From assembly GCA_964428805.1 (NCBI GenBank), contig CAYRZF010000029.1:1-24306 (forward strand): a DNA stretch of 24,306 bases, written 5' to 3'. Both the position numbers and the translations under genes were made by a program. The notes beneath the pieces were generated by a model. That model was not told where the DNA came from and made no database searches. It saw only the letters and a program-made list of their open reading frames with translations. The DNA is from CAYRZF01 sp964428805. GTDB taxonomy: Bacteria > Methylomirabilota > Methylomirabilia > Rokubacteriales > CSP1-6. Below are positions 14,277 through 21,302 of the stretch, piece after piece; positions within the stretch are counted from its first letter, which is position 1, and each line of letters opens with the position of its first letter.

Positions 14277-15884
14277 TCATGGACGGTTAGGCCGGGTCTC
14301 TCCCGATCCGGCGTGTCTCAGGATGAGCACGTTCTGGCCCCCGATGGTCGTCTCCTCCAACACGACCAGGGCCGGGGAGGCTTTGCCCTGAATGCTGCGC
14401 CAGGTGCGGCGGTTCACCACTCCCACCGGGCGGTCGGCGCGTGCCAGGAAGGCGTCACACTCCTGGGCCGTTCCCGCCCAGAGAACCGGGCGTCCGAGGT
14501 AGAAGTCGAGCGAGAACCATTTCACCCCACACATGCCAGCGTCCCCGCCCGCGGCGTGACGCTCGATGCTCGCCGCCAGGCGCCTGAAGTCCCACCGCTC
14601 GTTGAATCGAGCGGTGTAGAGCCAGATCCCGTAGCCGAGGATGACCACCATCGCGGTGACGCCCCCGTACACCAGCAAGGCCGGCCGCCCCGTGTGGAGT
14701 CCCCCAAAAAGCGCGATGCCCAGCAAGGCGATGGCCATCAGCAGGGGGAGCGCCTGCCACGAAAACCCGGGGACGAAGGGGCGTTGCGCCGCCCCGAGCC
14801 AGGTCGGCGCGTGGAGAACGGCGATGACCGCCAGCGCGCCTGCAAGTGAGATCCAGCCGACAACCCGCCCTGCCCTGGTTCGGTCGGCCGCGTGGGTATC
14901 AGCCCACCAGGCGGCGAGAAGGGCGGCGCCTGGGTAGACCGGGGCCAGGTAGCGTGTGCGTTGGTTGTGCGCGAGCATGATCATCAGGAGTGGCACGGCG
15001 GCCCAGAGGAGGGCGAACCTCACCGGGGGATTCCGGCGTGCCCCGAGGGCGGCCGCCACGGCGAGCGGGGCCACGAGTGTCCAGGGCATGAAGCCGACGA
15101 CGGCATCCACGGCGAGGTTGCCGAGGTTTCGGGGAGCGGGACCACCCGCATACCAGGCGAGCCAATTCTGCCACAACACCGACCGGCCGAAGCTCGCGGA
15201 CCCGAGCGCCAGGAATGGCCCGAGCCAGATGAGCGTGACCAGCGCGAAGACCGCGGCTCCGACCGGGCTCCAGAGGCTGCGGGCCGCAGCCTTCCACCCG
15301 CGCTCGGTCCAGAGCCACAGGGCGGCGGGGAGGAGCGGGAGCAGTCCCACCGGCCCCTTGGCGAAGACGGCAAAGGCGAGCGCCGCGTAGAAGGCCACGA
15401 GCGCGCCCCGTCCCGGCGGCTCAGCGACCGCGCGCCAGAAGCTGTACCCCGCGATCGTCTGAAAGCACACCACGATCAAGTCCGGGAGGCTCTGCTGGCT
15501 CAAGGCGAAGAAGCCGTAGCTGGTGGCGAGGATCAGCGCGGCCCAGAGGCCGGCGCGCCGGTTGAAGAGCCGGTCGCCGAGGAGGAAGGTGAAGAGCACG
15601 CTCCCGATGGCGGCCACGGCAACCGGCGCCTGAGCCGTCCCCTCCGTGACGCGGCCGCGTAGAAGCGAGAGCCCCGCAATGCTCCACGGGTAGAGGGGAG
15701 GCTTGTTCCGGTATCGCGTCCCCCGGAACTGGACGTCGAACCAGGCGCCCCGCTCGATCATGTCCCGGGCGAGGAGCGCGAACCGGGCCTCGTCGTTGGT
15801 GGCGAGGGTCCGCTGGCCGAGCGGTGGGAGCACAAGGAGCGCGGCGACCGCCGTGACCACGAGGGCCACCCCCAGGCGCGTCAT
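14277..15884 (-). CDS. ArnT/PMT-like GT-C family glycosyltransferase
   Basis: This 535-residue integral membrane protein resembles ArnT-type (GT83/GT39-like) glycosyltransferases that use polyprenyl-phosphate sugars as donors. After a first membrane helix (about residues 5-22) the first periplasmic loop has TNDEARFALLARDMIERG, holding the conserved acidic pair of the GT-C fold, and the typical YRNKPPLYPW segment. About a dozen hydrophobic helices follow, then a small soluble C-terminal domain of about 100 residues after GYGIWLYTARF. The frame is open up to 16094, but the extra 70 residues overlap the UPF0182 gene and are low-complexity, so I chose the ATG at 15884, which follows the UPF0182 stop by 13 bases with GGGA upstream. 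The sugar and acceptor (lipid A, polysaccharide or protein) cannot be told from sequence. Confidence 0.92.
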   Translation of the reverse strand: MTRLGVALVVTAVAALLVLPPLGQRTLATNDEARFALLARDMIERGAWFDVQFRGTRYRNKPPLYPWSIAGLSLLRGRVTEGTAQAPVAVAAIGSVLFTFLLGDRLFNRRAGLWAALILATSYGFFALSQQSLPDLIVVCFQTIAGYSFWRAVAEPPGRGALVAFYAALAFAVFAKGPVGLLPLLPAALWLWTERGWKAAARSLWSPVGAAVFALVTLIWLGPFLALGSASFGRSVLWQNWLAWYAGGPAPRNLGNLAVDAVVGFMPWTLVAPLAVAAALGARRNPPVRFALLWAAVPLLMIMLAHNQRTRYLAPVYPGAALLAAWWADTHAADRTRAGRVVGWISLAGALAVIAVLHAPTWLGAAQRPFVPGFSWQALPLLMAIALLGIALFGGLHTGRPALLVYGGVTAMVVILGYGIWLYTARFNERWDFRRLAASIERHAAGGDAGMCGVKWFSLDFYLGRPVLWAGTAQECDAFLARADRPVGVVNRRTWRSIQGKASPALVVLEETTIGGQNVLILRHAGSGETRPNRP

Positions 15885-15897
15885 GCCGACGGGTCCC

Positions 15898-18618
15898 CTA
15901 CCGGCCCGAGCGTTCGCGAAGTTCCTTGAGAGCCTGTTCGAGCCCCCGCTGCTCCTCTCCGTAGGCCGCCCAGTCGCTGCGGCGGAGGGCTTCCTGCGCG
16001 CGGCTCCACGCCTCCCAGGCTCGCTGGGCGAGTCCCCTGAGGCCGGCGTCCGCGGGGACGGTGCCGGGCGCCGTGGCCGGCCGTGTGGCGGCATCCTGCA
16101 CCCGGGCCCGCCCCCCGAAGATCCGCTGGAGTGACTGTTCCAACGTCGGCTCCATGGCGATCTGGTTTCCGTACGCCACGAAGACGCGCCTGAGTTCCGG
16201 CAGCGCCCCTTGTTCCGACGCCGCCAGGTACAGCGGCTGGACGTAGATGAGCGACTGGTCGATGGGGATCGCGAGGAGCGACCCCCGGATCGTCACGGAG
16301 CCCCGCTGGTTCCAGAGCGAGAGCTGCTGGGAGATGGCCGGGTCCTGGTCAATGCGCGCGTCGATCTGGCGCGGCCCGTAGACCAGCTTTGCTTTGGGGA
16401 AGTTGTAGACGATCAGGCGCCCGTAGTTCGGCGGGTCGGAGCGCGCCGCCATCCAGGCGATCATGTTGTCCCGCCGGCTCGGGTTGAAGAGCGTGAGGAG
16501 GATGAACTCCTCCTTTTTCTCGAGGGGCAGGCGCATGATCGTGTAGTAGGGCTCCATCTCTCGGTCCCGCCCCTCCATCGTCCGCCGCGGAATCGCCCAG
16601 AGGTCCTCCTTGTTGTAAAACACCTGGGGGTCTTCCATGTGATAGGTGGCGTAGAGCTGGGCCTGGATCGAGAAGAGGTCCTCGGGATAGCGGATGTGGC
16701 GCTGGAGATCCGCGGGCATCTCGCCGAGCGGCTTGAAGAGTCCGGGGAAGGCGCGGGCGTAGGTGCGGATCACCGGGTCGGCCGGGTCGGAGAGGTAGAA
16801 CGTCACCGTGCCGTGGTACGCGTCCACCGTGGCCTTTACCGAGTTCCGGATGTAGTTGCCGAGGTCTCTCACCGGCTGGGAATACGGATACCGGTTGGTC
16901 ACGGTGTACCCGTCGATCATCCAGACGAGCCTGCCGTCGTCGCCGATCACCATGTACGGATCGCGGTCGAACCGCAGGAACGGCGCGATCTGGCGGATCC
17001 GCTGCGCGACCTCCCGGTAGATCATGATCCGGCTCTCGCCCGTCAGGTCGTCGGAGAGGACGATGTTTTTCTCACCGAAGCGGAGCGCGAAGGCCAGCTT
17101 GGTCAAAAACGAGCCGAGGGGGATCCCGCCCCGCCCCGCATAGCGCGTGTAGACGTTCTGATCCCCAGCGGGGTAATCCAGTTCCTGGGACCCGGTGCGG
17201 ACGAAGACGTAGTCGTTGGATCTCTCGCCGTAATAGATCCCTGGGCGAGTGATCTTGGGAAAGCTCGAGGAGACCGGGGGGATATCCTTGACGAAAAACT
17301 CCGGCAGCCCCTCGGTGCTGATCCGGTTCACGGGTCCGACGATCACGCCGAAGCCGTGGGTGTACGTGAGGTGTTCGTTGATCCAGATCCGGCTCGGCAG
17401 GTGTCGGTAGGAGAGCTCCCGGGGAGACAGCATGATCTGCCGGTACTCGCCGTCGATGAGGTAGCGGTCGTTATCCACATCCACGAACTTGTAGTAGGTC
17501 CGAATCTCCTGGAGCTGGCCGAACGTGGTGAGGAGCGGGCGGTGGTCCCAGAGCCGGATGTTCTTGATCGTGAGGTTGTTCCGGTCCAGCGCGGCGGAAG
17601 TCAGGTTCTCCTCCGCCGGGAAATCCTTCTCCTCGACCCGGTCCAGCCCGTACGCCTGTCGGGTCATCCGGATGTTGTGGATGATGAAGGGCCCCTCGGC
17701 GACCAACTCATTCGGCGTGACGCTGAAGCGCTGGAGCAGCGCGGGGTAGATACCCAGTCCCCCGACCCACACGACCCCGAGGGCCACCAGCGCCGTGGCG
17801 AGCAAGCGCCACCCGGGGCGCCAGACCTGAAAGAGACAGGCTCCCCCGCAGAGCAGCGCCAGGGCGGCGAGGATCTGCAAGGCCGGGAGCGAGGCGTAGA
17901 CGTCGGTATAGGAGGCGCCGAACACCACGCCGCGGGGTGAGTACAGGAGCTCGAAGCGATCGAGCCAGAAGCCCCCCGCCTTGAGCACGAGGAATGCCGC
18001 GCCCAGGAGCAAAAGATGCGCCCGAGCCCCCGCGGCCAGGCGCGGCCCCCGGGCGGTCAGCACCAGGCTTCGCTGGAGCACGTACAGGAGCAGGCTGAGG
18101 GCGATGGTGGCGATCAAGAGGAGCGTGGCCCAGCCGTAGAGGAGTCGCCAGAACGGAAGGATGAACACGTAAAAGGAAAGGTCTCGGCCAAAGAGCGGGT
18201 CGGCGGTACCGAAGGGCGTGGCATTGAAATACTGCAGCACCGTTTCCCAGTTGGTGCTGGCGGAGACCCCGGAGAAAAATGCGATGAGCCCCAGCACCGG
18301 GAGTAGGAGGCGCCGGATGAGAGGCTCAAGCACCGCGGGGCCGGGCAGGCCCAGCTGGTCCTCGAGCTCCCAGAGCACGTCCGGCCGGGCCGTGCGCGCG
18401 GCGAAAGCCAGGTTCAAGTAGAGGAAGAAGAGGGTCCCGACGCCGACGCCGATGAAGAGCCAGCCGCGCAGTTTGAGAATGGTGAGGAAGACCTGGGCAT
18501 ACCCGACCTCCTGGAACCAGAGCCAGTCCGTGTACAGCGGCACGGCCTGGCCCACCAGTCCCAGGACGGCGAGGATCAGTAGGAACCAGAGGACAAGTCT
18601 GCGGCGTCTGTCGGCCAT
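15898..18618 (-). CDS. UPF0182 family membrane protein
   Basis: This 906-residue protein matches the UPF0182 (COG1615) family in length and layout. About seven hydrophobic segments lie within the first 295 residues, starting at VLWFLLILAVLGLVGQAV (residues 9-26). A large extracytoplasmic part follows, with family-like stretches such as RFSVTPNEL, YVFVRTGSQELDYP, WMIDGYTVTNRYPYS and YTIMRLP. The C-terminal 80 residues are charged and helical, probably a coiled coil (SRAQEALRRSDWAAYGEEQ). No biochemical function is established for the family. It has its own good promoter at 18645-18673 and is the first gene before the glycosyltransferase and PAP2 phosphatase, hinting at a cell-envelope role. 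The ATG at 18618 lacks a strong Shine-Dalgarno and the leader is short (about 20 bases). Confidence 0.95.
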   Translation of the reverse strand: MADRRRRLVLWFLLILAVLGLVGQAVPLYTDWLWFQEVGYAQVFLTILKLRGWLFIGVGVGTLFFLYLNLAFAARTARPDVLWELEDQLGLPGPAVLEPLIRRLLLPVLGLIAFFSGVSASTNWETVLQYFNATPFGTADPLFGRDLSFYVFILPFWRLLYGWATLLLIATIALSLLLYVLQRSLVLTARGPRLAAGARAHLLLLGAAFLVLKAGGFWLDRFELLYSPRGVVFGASYTDVYASLPALQILAALALLCGGACLFQVWRPGWRLLATALVALGVVWVGGLGIYPALLQRFSVTPNELVAEGPFIIHNIRMTRQAYGLDRVEEKDFPAEENLTSAALDRNNLTIKNIRLWDHRPLLTTFGQLQEIRTYYKFVDVDNDRYLIDGEYRQIMLSPRELSYRHLPSRIWINEHLTYTHGFGVIVGPVNRISTEGLPEFFVKDIPPVSSSFPKITRPGIYYGERSNDYVFVRTGSQELDYPAGDQNVYTRYAGRGGIPLGSFLTKLAFALRFGEKNIVLSDDLTGESRIMIYREVAQRIRQIAPFLRFDRDPYMVIGDDGRLVWMIDGYTVTNRYPYSQPVRDLGNYIRNSVKATVDAYHGTVTFYLSDPADPVIRTYARAFPGLFKPLGEMPADLQRHIRYPEDLFSIQAQLYATYHMEDPQVFYNKEDLWAIPRRTMEGRDREMEPYYTIMRLPLEKKEEFILLTLFNPSRRDNMIAWMAARSDPPNYGRLIVYNFPKAKLVYGPRQIDARIDQDPAISQQLSLWNQRGSVTIRGSLLAIPIDQSLIYVQPLYLAASEQGALPELRRVFVAYGNQIAMEPTLEQSLQRIFGGRARVQDAATRPATAPGTVPADAGLRGLAQRAWEAWSRAQEALRRSDWAAYGEEQRGLEQALKELRERSGR

Positions 18619-18644
18619 TGGGGTTCGAGGGCTAGGACGAGGGC

Positions 18645-18673
18645 ATCATACCTGACCGCGCTGGCGGTGTCGA
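18645..18673 (-). promoter_or_regulatory. Sigma70-type promoter for the UPF0182/GT/PAP2 operon
   Basis: On the minus strand TCGACA (18668-18673, 5/6 match to the -35 consensus) is followed after exactly 17 bases by TATGAT (18645-18650, 5/6 match to the -10 consensus). It lies in the 77-base gap after ahcY. The predicted start near 18638 gives a leader of roughly 20 bases before the UPF0182 ATG. Confidence 0.65.
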
Positions 18674-18695
18674 GCCGGCCGGGTCTCGGCCCGGA

Positions 18696-19955
18696 TCAGG
18701 TGCCGTGGGTCCAGGAAGAGAGGTAGCGCTCCTGCTCCGGGGTCAGCTCGTCCACCTGGATGTCCATGGAAGCGAGCTTCAGGCGGGCGATCTCCCGATC
18801 GATTTCGCGGGGGACCCCGTACACCCGCTTTTCGAGCGTCCTGGCCTGCTTCACCAGGTGCTCCACCGAAAGGGCCTGGTTCGCGAAGCTCATATCCATG
18901 ACGGCGGCCGGGTGCCCTTCGGCGGCGGCGAGGTTGATGAGGCGCCCCTCGCCGAGGACGTAGACGCGGCGGCCACCGGGGAGCGTGTATTCCTCCACGA
19001 GGGGACGGACGGTCCGGCGGGCCTGGCTGAGTGCTGTGAGGGCCTCCAGGTCGATCTCGACATTGAAGTGGCCGGAGTTGGCCAGGACGGCGCCGTCCTT
19101 CAGCCGGACGAAGTGCTCTTTTCTGATCACGCTCGTGTTTCCGGTGACGGTCACGAATATGTCCCCGATTTCAGCCGCGCGGGTCATCGTCAGGACCTGA
19201 TACCCATCCATAACCGCTTCGAGAGCCTTGAGGGGTTCCGTTTCCGTGATGACCACCCGCGCCCCCATCCCGCGCGCGCGGGATGCCACGCCCCGGCCGC
19301 ACATTCCGTACCCCGAGACCACAAAGACCTTCCCGGCCAGGAGGAGGTTGGTCGCGCGGAGGATCCCGTCGATGGTGGATTGGCCGGTGCCGTAGCGGTT
19401 GTCGAAGAGGTGCTTGGTATCGGCGTCGTTGACGGCGATGATCGGGTACGCCAGTACCCCCTGCCGCTCCATGGTCCTGAGCCGGAGCACGCCCGTGGTG
19501 GTCTCCTCCGTCCCGCCGATGACGCCGGGCAGGCGCGCCCGCTCGTCTCCGTGGAGCGTGGAAATCAGATCGGCGCCATCGTCCATGGTGATCTGGGGGA
19601 CCATGGCCAGCACGGCCTGGATGTGGCGGTAGTAGCGTGCCGTGTCCTCCCCCTTCTGGGCGAAGACAGGGATGTCGAATTCCTTGACGAGCGCCGCGGC
19701 CACGTCGTCCTGGGTGGACAGGGGGTTGCTGGCGCAGAGGGCCGGCCGGGCGCCTCCGGCCTTCAACGTCGTCATGAGAGCAGCGGTTTCCGTCGTGACG
19801 TGAAGGCAGGCTCCTACCCGAATTCCCGCGAGCGGCTGCTCCTTGGCAAAGCGCTCTCGGATCTGGCGAAGGACCGGCATGGACTGCTCCGCCCACTCGA
19901 TTCGGAGGCGGCCGGCGGGGGCCAGGTTCAAGTCTTTCACATCGTGCTCTGTCAC
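18696..19955 (-). CDS. ahcY: Adenosylhomocysteinase (SAH hydrolase)
   Basis: AhcY reversibly hydrolyses S-adenosylhomocysteine to homocysteine and adenosine, removing the product inhibitor of methyltransferases. The 419-residue protein is the short form found in archaea and some thermophilic bacteria; it ends in SSWTHGT rather than the KYRY-like tail of longer enzymes. Visible motifs are the substrate loop ACLHVTTETAALM, the YGTGQSTIDG segment, the NAD-binding GYGMCGRG, the KDGAVLANSGHFNVEID region and AAAEGHPAAVMDMSFANQ. The GTG start at 19955 is chosen because GAGGT (19962-19966) lies six bases upstream; no ATG fits. It follows metK by 122 bases in the same direction, so SAM supply and SAH removal are genetically linked. 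Confidence 0.97.
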   Translation of the reverse strand: MTEHDVKDLNLAPAGRLRIEWAEQSMPVLRQIRERFAKEQPLAGIRVGACLHVTTETAALMTTLKAGGARPALCASNPLSTQDDVAAALVKEFDIPVFAQKGEDTARYYRHIQAVLAMVPQITMDDGADLISTLHGDERARLPGVIGGTEETTTGVLRLRTMERQGVLAYPIIAVNDADTKHLFDNRYGTGQSTIDGILRATNLLLAGKVFVVSGYGMCGRGVASRARGMGARVVITETEPLKALEAVMDGYQVLTMTRAAEIGDIFVTVTGNTSVIRKEHFVRLKDGAVLANSGHFNVEIDLEALTALSQARRTVRPLVEEYTLPGGRRVYVLGEGRLINLAAAEGHPAAVMDMSFANQALSVEHLVKQARTLEKRVYGVPREIDREIARLKLASMDIQVDELTPEQERYLSSWTHGT

Positions 19956-19992
19956 GCGGCTACCTCATGGTTCATCGGTCTTCCCTGCCCGA

Positions 19993-20011
19993 GCGCCGGC
20001 TTCGCCGGCGC
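19993..20011. other. Strong hairpin between metK and ahcY
   Basis: GCGCCGGC (19993-20000) and GCCGGCGC (20004-20011) form a perfect 8-bp inverted repeat around a 3-base loop (TTC on plus, GAA on minus). It lies about 40 bases before the ahcY start in the 122-base gap. No U-tract follows on the minus strand, so it is not a standard terminator. It may act as a partial terminator for metK, an mRNA-processing site or a leader element of ahcY. Confidence 0.45.
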
Positions 20012-20036
20012 AACCCTTGGGGGAGGTCCGGAAGGG

Positions 20037-20048
20037 GCGGGTACCCGC
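20037..20048. repeat. 12-base palindrome in the metK-ahcY gap
   Basis: GCGGGTACCCGC is a perfect palindrome with no loop, located 30 bases downstream of the metK stop. With no loop it is more likely a DNA-protein site than an RNA hairpin, but a chance occurrence in GC-rich sequence is quite possible. Confidence 0.25.
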
Positions 20049-20077
20049 GGCGGAGCCGTGGGTGGCCCCCCTCCGGG

Positions 20078-21229
20078 TTAGACTCCGGCGTCGTCCCTCA
20101 GGTCTTTGACGCGGTCGGTCCGCTCCCACGTGAACTCGGGCTCGTTCCGCCCGAAGTGTCCATAGGCCGCGGTTTTCTTGAAGATCGGTCGGCGCAGGGT
20201 GAGGTACTTGATGATGGCTCCCGGCTTCAGGTCGAAGTGACGGCGGATCATCTCCTGGAGCTTGGCGTTCGGCACCTTGCCCGTTCCGAAGGTGTCCACC
20301 ATGACCGACACCGGCTCGGCGACGCCGATGGCGTACGCCACCTGGACCTGGACGCGCTCGGCCAGCCCGGCGGCGACGATGTTCTTCGCGATGTGCCGGA
20401 CCATGTAGCAGGCCGAGCGGTCCACCTTGGTCGGGTCCTTGCCGGAGAACGCGCCCCCCCCATGGGGGCAATAACCGCCATACGTATCCACGATGATCTT
20501 CCTACCGGTCAGACCGGTGTCACCCATCGGACCGCCGATGACGAACCGCCCGGTGGGATTGATGTGGAACACGCACTTCTTGCGGTCAATGAGCTCGGGC
20601 GGAATGGTCGGCAGGACCACCTGCTCGAGGATGTCCTCGCGGATCTGCTGGAGGGTGACGTCGGGACTGTGCTGAGCCGCGATGACCACCGTCTCCACCG
20701 ACCGCGGCTTGCCGTCCACGTACCGCACCGTGACCTGGCTCTTGCCGTCCGGCCGCAGGTAATCCAGGATGCCGCTCCGGCGCACCTCGGTCAGCCGCTG
20801 GACGAGCCGGTGGGCCAGCATGATCGGGAGCGGCATCAGCTCCGGCGTCTCGGTGCAGGCGTAGCCGAACATGAGTCCCTGGTCCCCGGCGCCCAGCGCG
20901 TCCACACCCATGGCGATATCGGAGGACTGCTCGTCAATCGCCGTGATGACTCCGCACGTCGCGTAGTCGAATCCGTACTTGGCGCGGGTGTACCCCACCT
21001 CTTTGATCGTGTCGCGCGCGATCCGCGGGATGTCCACGTAGCAGGAGGTCGTGATCTCCCCGGCCACGACCACGAGGCCGGTGGTCAGGAGGGACTCGCA
21101 CGCGACCCGGCCCACGGGATCCTGAGCGATGATCGCGTCCAGCACCGCGTCGGAGATCTGGTCGGCGATCTTGTCCGGGTGCCCCTCGGTCACCGACTCC
21201 GACGTGAAGAGGTGTTCCTCTCTCGCCAT
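20078..21229 (-). CDS. metK: S-adenosylmethionine synthetase
   Basis: MetK makes S-adenosylmethionine from methionine and ATP. The 383-residue length is standard. The three-domain enzyme shows SESVTEGHPDK near the N-terminus (His17 and the nearby lysine contact ATP), GAGDQGLMFGYA, the CPHGGGAFSGKDPTKVDRS loop, and a C-terminal part with AYGHFGR. The ATG at 21229 has a very strong Shine-Dalgarno, GGAGGAG, about four bases upstream. A likely promoter (21274-21302) overlaps the end of the GH57 gene. The short leader (about 35 bases) leaves no space for a SAM riboswitch. ahcY follows in the same direction. Confidence 0.98.
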   Translation of the reverse strand: MAREEHLFTSESVTEGHPDKIADQISDAVLDAIIAQDPVGRVACESLLTTGLVVVAGEITTSCYVDIPRIARDTIKEVGYTRAKYGFDYATCGVITAIDEQSSDIAMGVDALGAGDQGLMFGYACTETPELMPLPIMLAHRLVQRLTEVRRSGILDYLRPDGKSQVTVRYVDGKPRSVETVVIAAQHSPDVTLQQIREDILEQVVLPTIPPELIDRKKCVFHINPTGRFVIGGPMGDTGLTGRKIIVDTYGGYCPHGGGAFSGKDPTKVDRSACYMVRHIAKNIVAAGLAERVQVQVAYAIGVAEPVSVMVDTFGTGKVPNAKLQEMIRRHFDLKPGAIIKYLTLRRPIFKKTAAYGHFGRNEPEFTWERTDRVKDLRDDAGV

Positions 21230-21262
21230 GTCACTCCTCCAATTGCCCCATTCGTTCCGACT

Positions 21263-21280
21263 CTAAAGGCCGCACTTTAG
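21263..21280. promoter_or_regulatory. Inverted repeat over the metK promoter -10 region (candidate operator)
   Basis: CTAAAG (21263-21268) and CTTTAG (21275-21280) form a 6-bp inverted repeat with a 6-base spacer. It covers the proposed -10 box and the predicted transcription start of metK, a typical place for a repressor site. The arms are AT-rich compared with the surroundings. I cannot link it to a known regulator. Confidence 0.35.
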
Positions 21281-21302
21281 CACATCGTCCCCGGCGCCTC
21301 AA
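21274..21302 (-). promoter_or_regulatory. Probable sigma70-type promoter for metK
   Basis: On the minus strand TTGAGG (21297-21302) and TAAAGT (21274-21279) are separated by exactly 17 bases; each matches the consensus at four of six positions. The -35 box overlaps the stop codon of the GH57 gene (21299-21301), the same arrangement as at coaX/guaB3. Confidence 0.5.

Noticed and set aside
15885..16094. 70-residue N-terminal extension of the glycosyltransferase
   Set aside because: It overlaps the 3' end of the UPF0182 gene, is low-complexity and precedes a normal first membrane helix starting at the ATG at 15884.
16210..17940. 576-codon plus-strand open frame opposite the UPF0182 gene
   Set aside because: Antisense shadow of a well-recognised family member; no start signal or domain.
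18679..18694. Short hairpin (CCGGG/CCCGG) after the ahcY stop as a terminator
   Set aside because: Only 5 bp of stem and no following U-tract on the minus strand; common by chance in GC-rich sequence.
21230..21298. SAM riboswitch before metK
   Set aside because: The gap is 69 bases and the likely leader about 35 bases, too short for any known SAM riboswitch class I would recognise.
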